Origin: Veillonellales bacterium
Lineage (GTDB): Bacteria > Bacillota > Negativicutes > JAAYSF01
Length of the DNA: 32,093 bases
Assembly (NCBI GenBank): GCA_039680175.1
Contig: JBDKTO010000004.1
Span: 1-32,093 of the forward strand
Reading direction: 5' to 3'
The notes below the pieces were generated by a model. The model was not told where the DNA came from. It was given only the letters and a program-made list of their open reading frames with translations, and did not search any database. Shown one piece after another: positions 32,024 through 32,093 of this stretch (position 1 is its first letter; every line of letters begins with the position of its first letter). A program made the translations under genes and the position numbers.

Positions 32024-32093
32024 ATGAATTTCTCTGAAAGCGTGAAACAGGTATTGTTGGGGAAAATACAGGAGATGGCAGCCTGTCCCGGAC
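32024..32093 (+). CDS. Transposase N-terminus, probably IS4 family (runs off window)
   Basis: GGGAGG is followed eleven bases later by ATG, and the frame reads MNFSESVKQVLLGKIQEMAA CPG to the edge. This resembles the start of IS4-family (ISPlu/ISBth-like) transposases, which continue with a FxRNP.KDFTR.RKL stretch not visible here. Only 23 residues can be read, so the family is tentative. Confidence 0.5.
   Translation, partial: MNFSESVKQVLLGKIQEMAACPG

Overview
The window looks like chromosome from a low-GC, anaerobic Bacillota, perhaps a Negativicutes or Clostridia relative. Strong AGGAGG-type ribosome sites, several TTG/GTG starts, HutD, a split chromate transporter and a decayed pyruvate:ferredoxin oxidoreductase fit this. 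The lineage is inferred, not proven. Partial transposases lie at both ends (IS1182-like at the left, IS4-like at the right). Between them are intact operons and much decaying DNA: fragments of LysM, XRE, recombinase, LuxR and NifJ genes, and damaged tRNAs.

Layout. 1-6400: small conserved genes (two unknown small proteins, DUF1294, a chagasin-type protease inhibitor, ThpR, YjbQ, a beta-carbonic anhydrase, a flavodoxin-like reductase) plus a promoter-to-terminator non-coding RNA on the minus strand (762-1025). 6607-14261, all minus: an RpiR regulator, then a polar amino-acid ABC transporter, an M20 amidase, a HutF-like amidohydrolase, HutD and an agmatinase/formimidoylglutamase-type ureohydrolase. 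This reads as uptake and stepwise hydrolysis of a formimino-, guanidino- or ureido-compound. The leaders of rpiR and of the transporter share a repeated RNA element placed before a terminator. 14775-20029: a tail-anchored small protein, a Cas4-like nuclease split by one in-frame TGA, a serine-recombinase scar, a LexA-controlled translesion polymerase operon with small flanking genes, and a large chemoreceptor.

20030-25104 is a patchwork. It holds IS200/IS605-like hairpins, two gene tails joined by a deletion, a DUF2971 gene with a structured leader, a YkvA-family gene, a small Cys-rich protein, and an RNA cluster. That cluster contains a candidate pseudoknotted RNA, a chimeric Asn/Met tRNA relic, a B-type-looking RNase P RNA, an intact tRNA-Val and a damaged tRNA-Asp. 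A NifJ remnant follows. 25116-28404: an alpha/beta hydrolase, a two-gene chromate transporter with a start-codon problem, and an AraC regulator. 28719-31746: an MFS exporter, PadR, MerR and amidohydrolase operon behind a promoter that runs into a 65-bp near-perfect palindrome.

Best candidates for something undescribed are the RpiR/HutD catabolic operon with its duplicated leader element, the unusual RNase P/tRNA cluster, the 65-bp palindrome, the stop-split membrane Cas4-like nuclease and the minus-strand RNA at 762-1025. All calls are by eye; no database or folding search was run.
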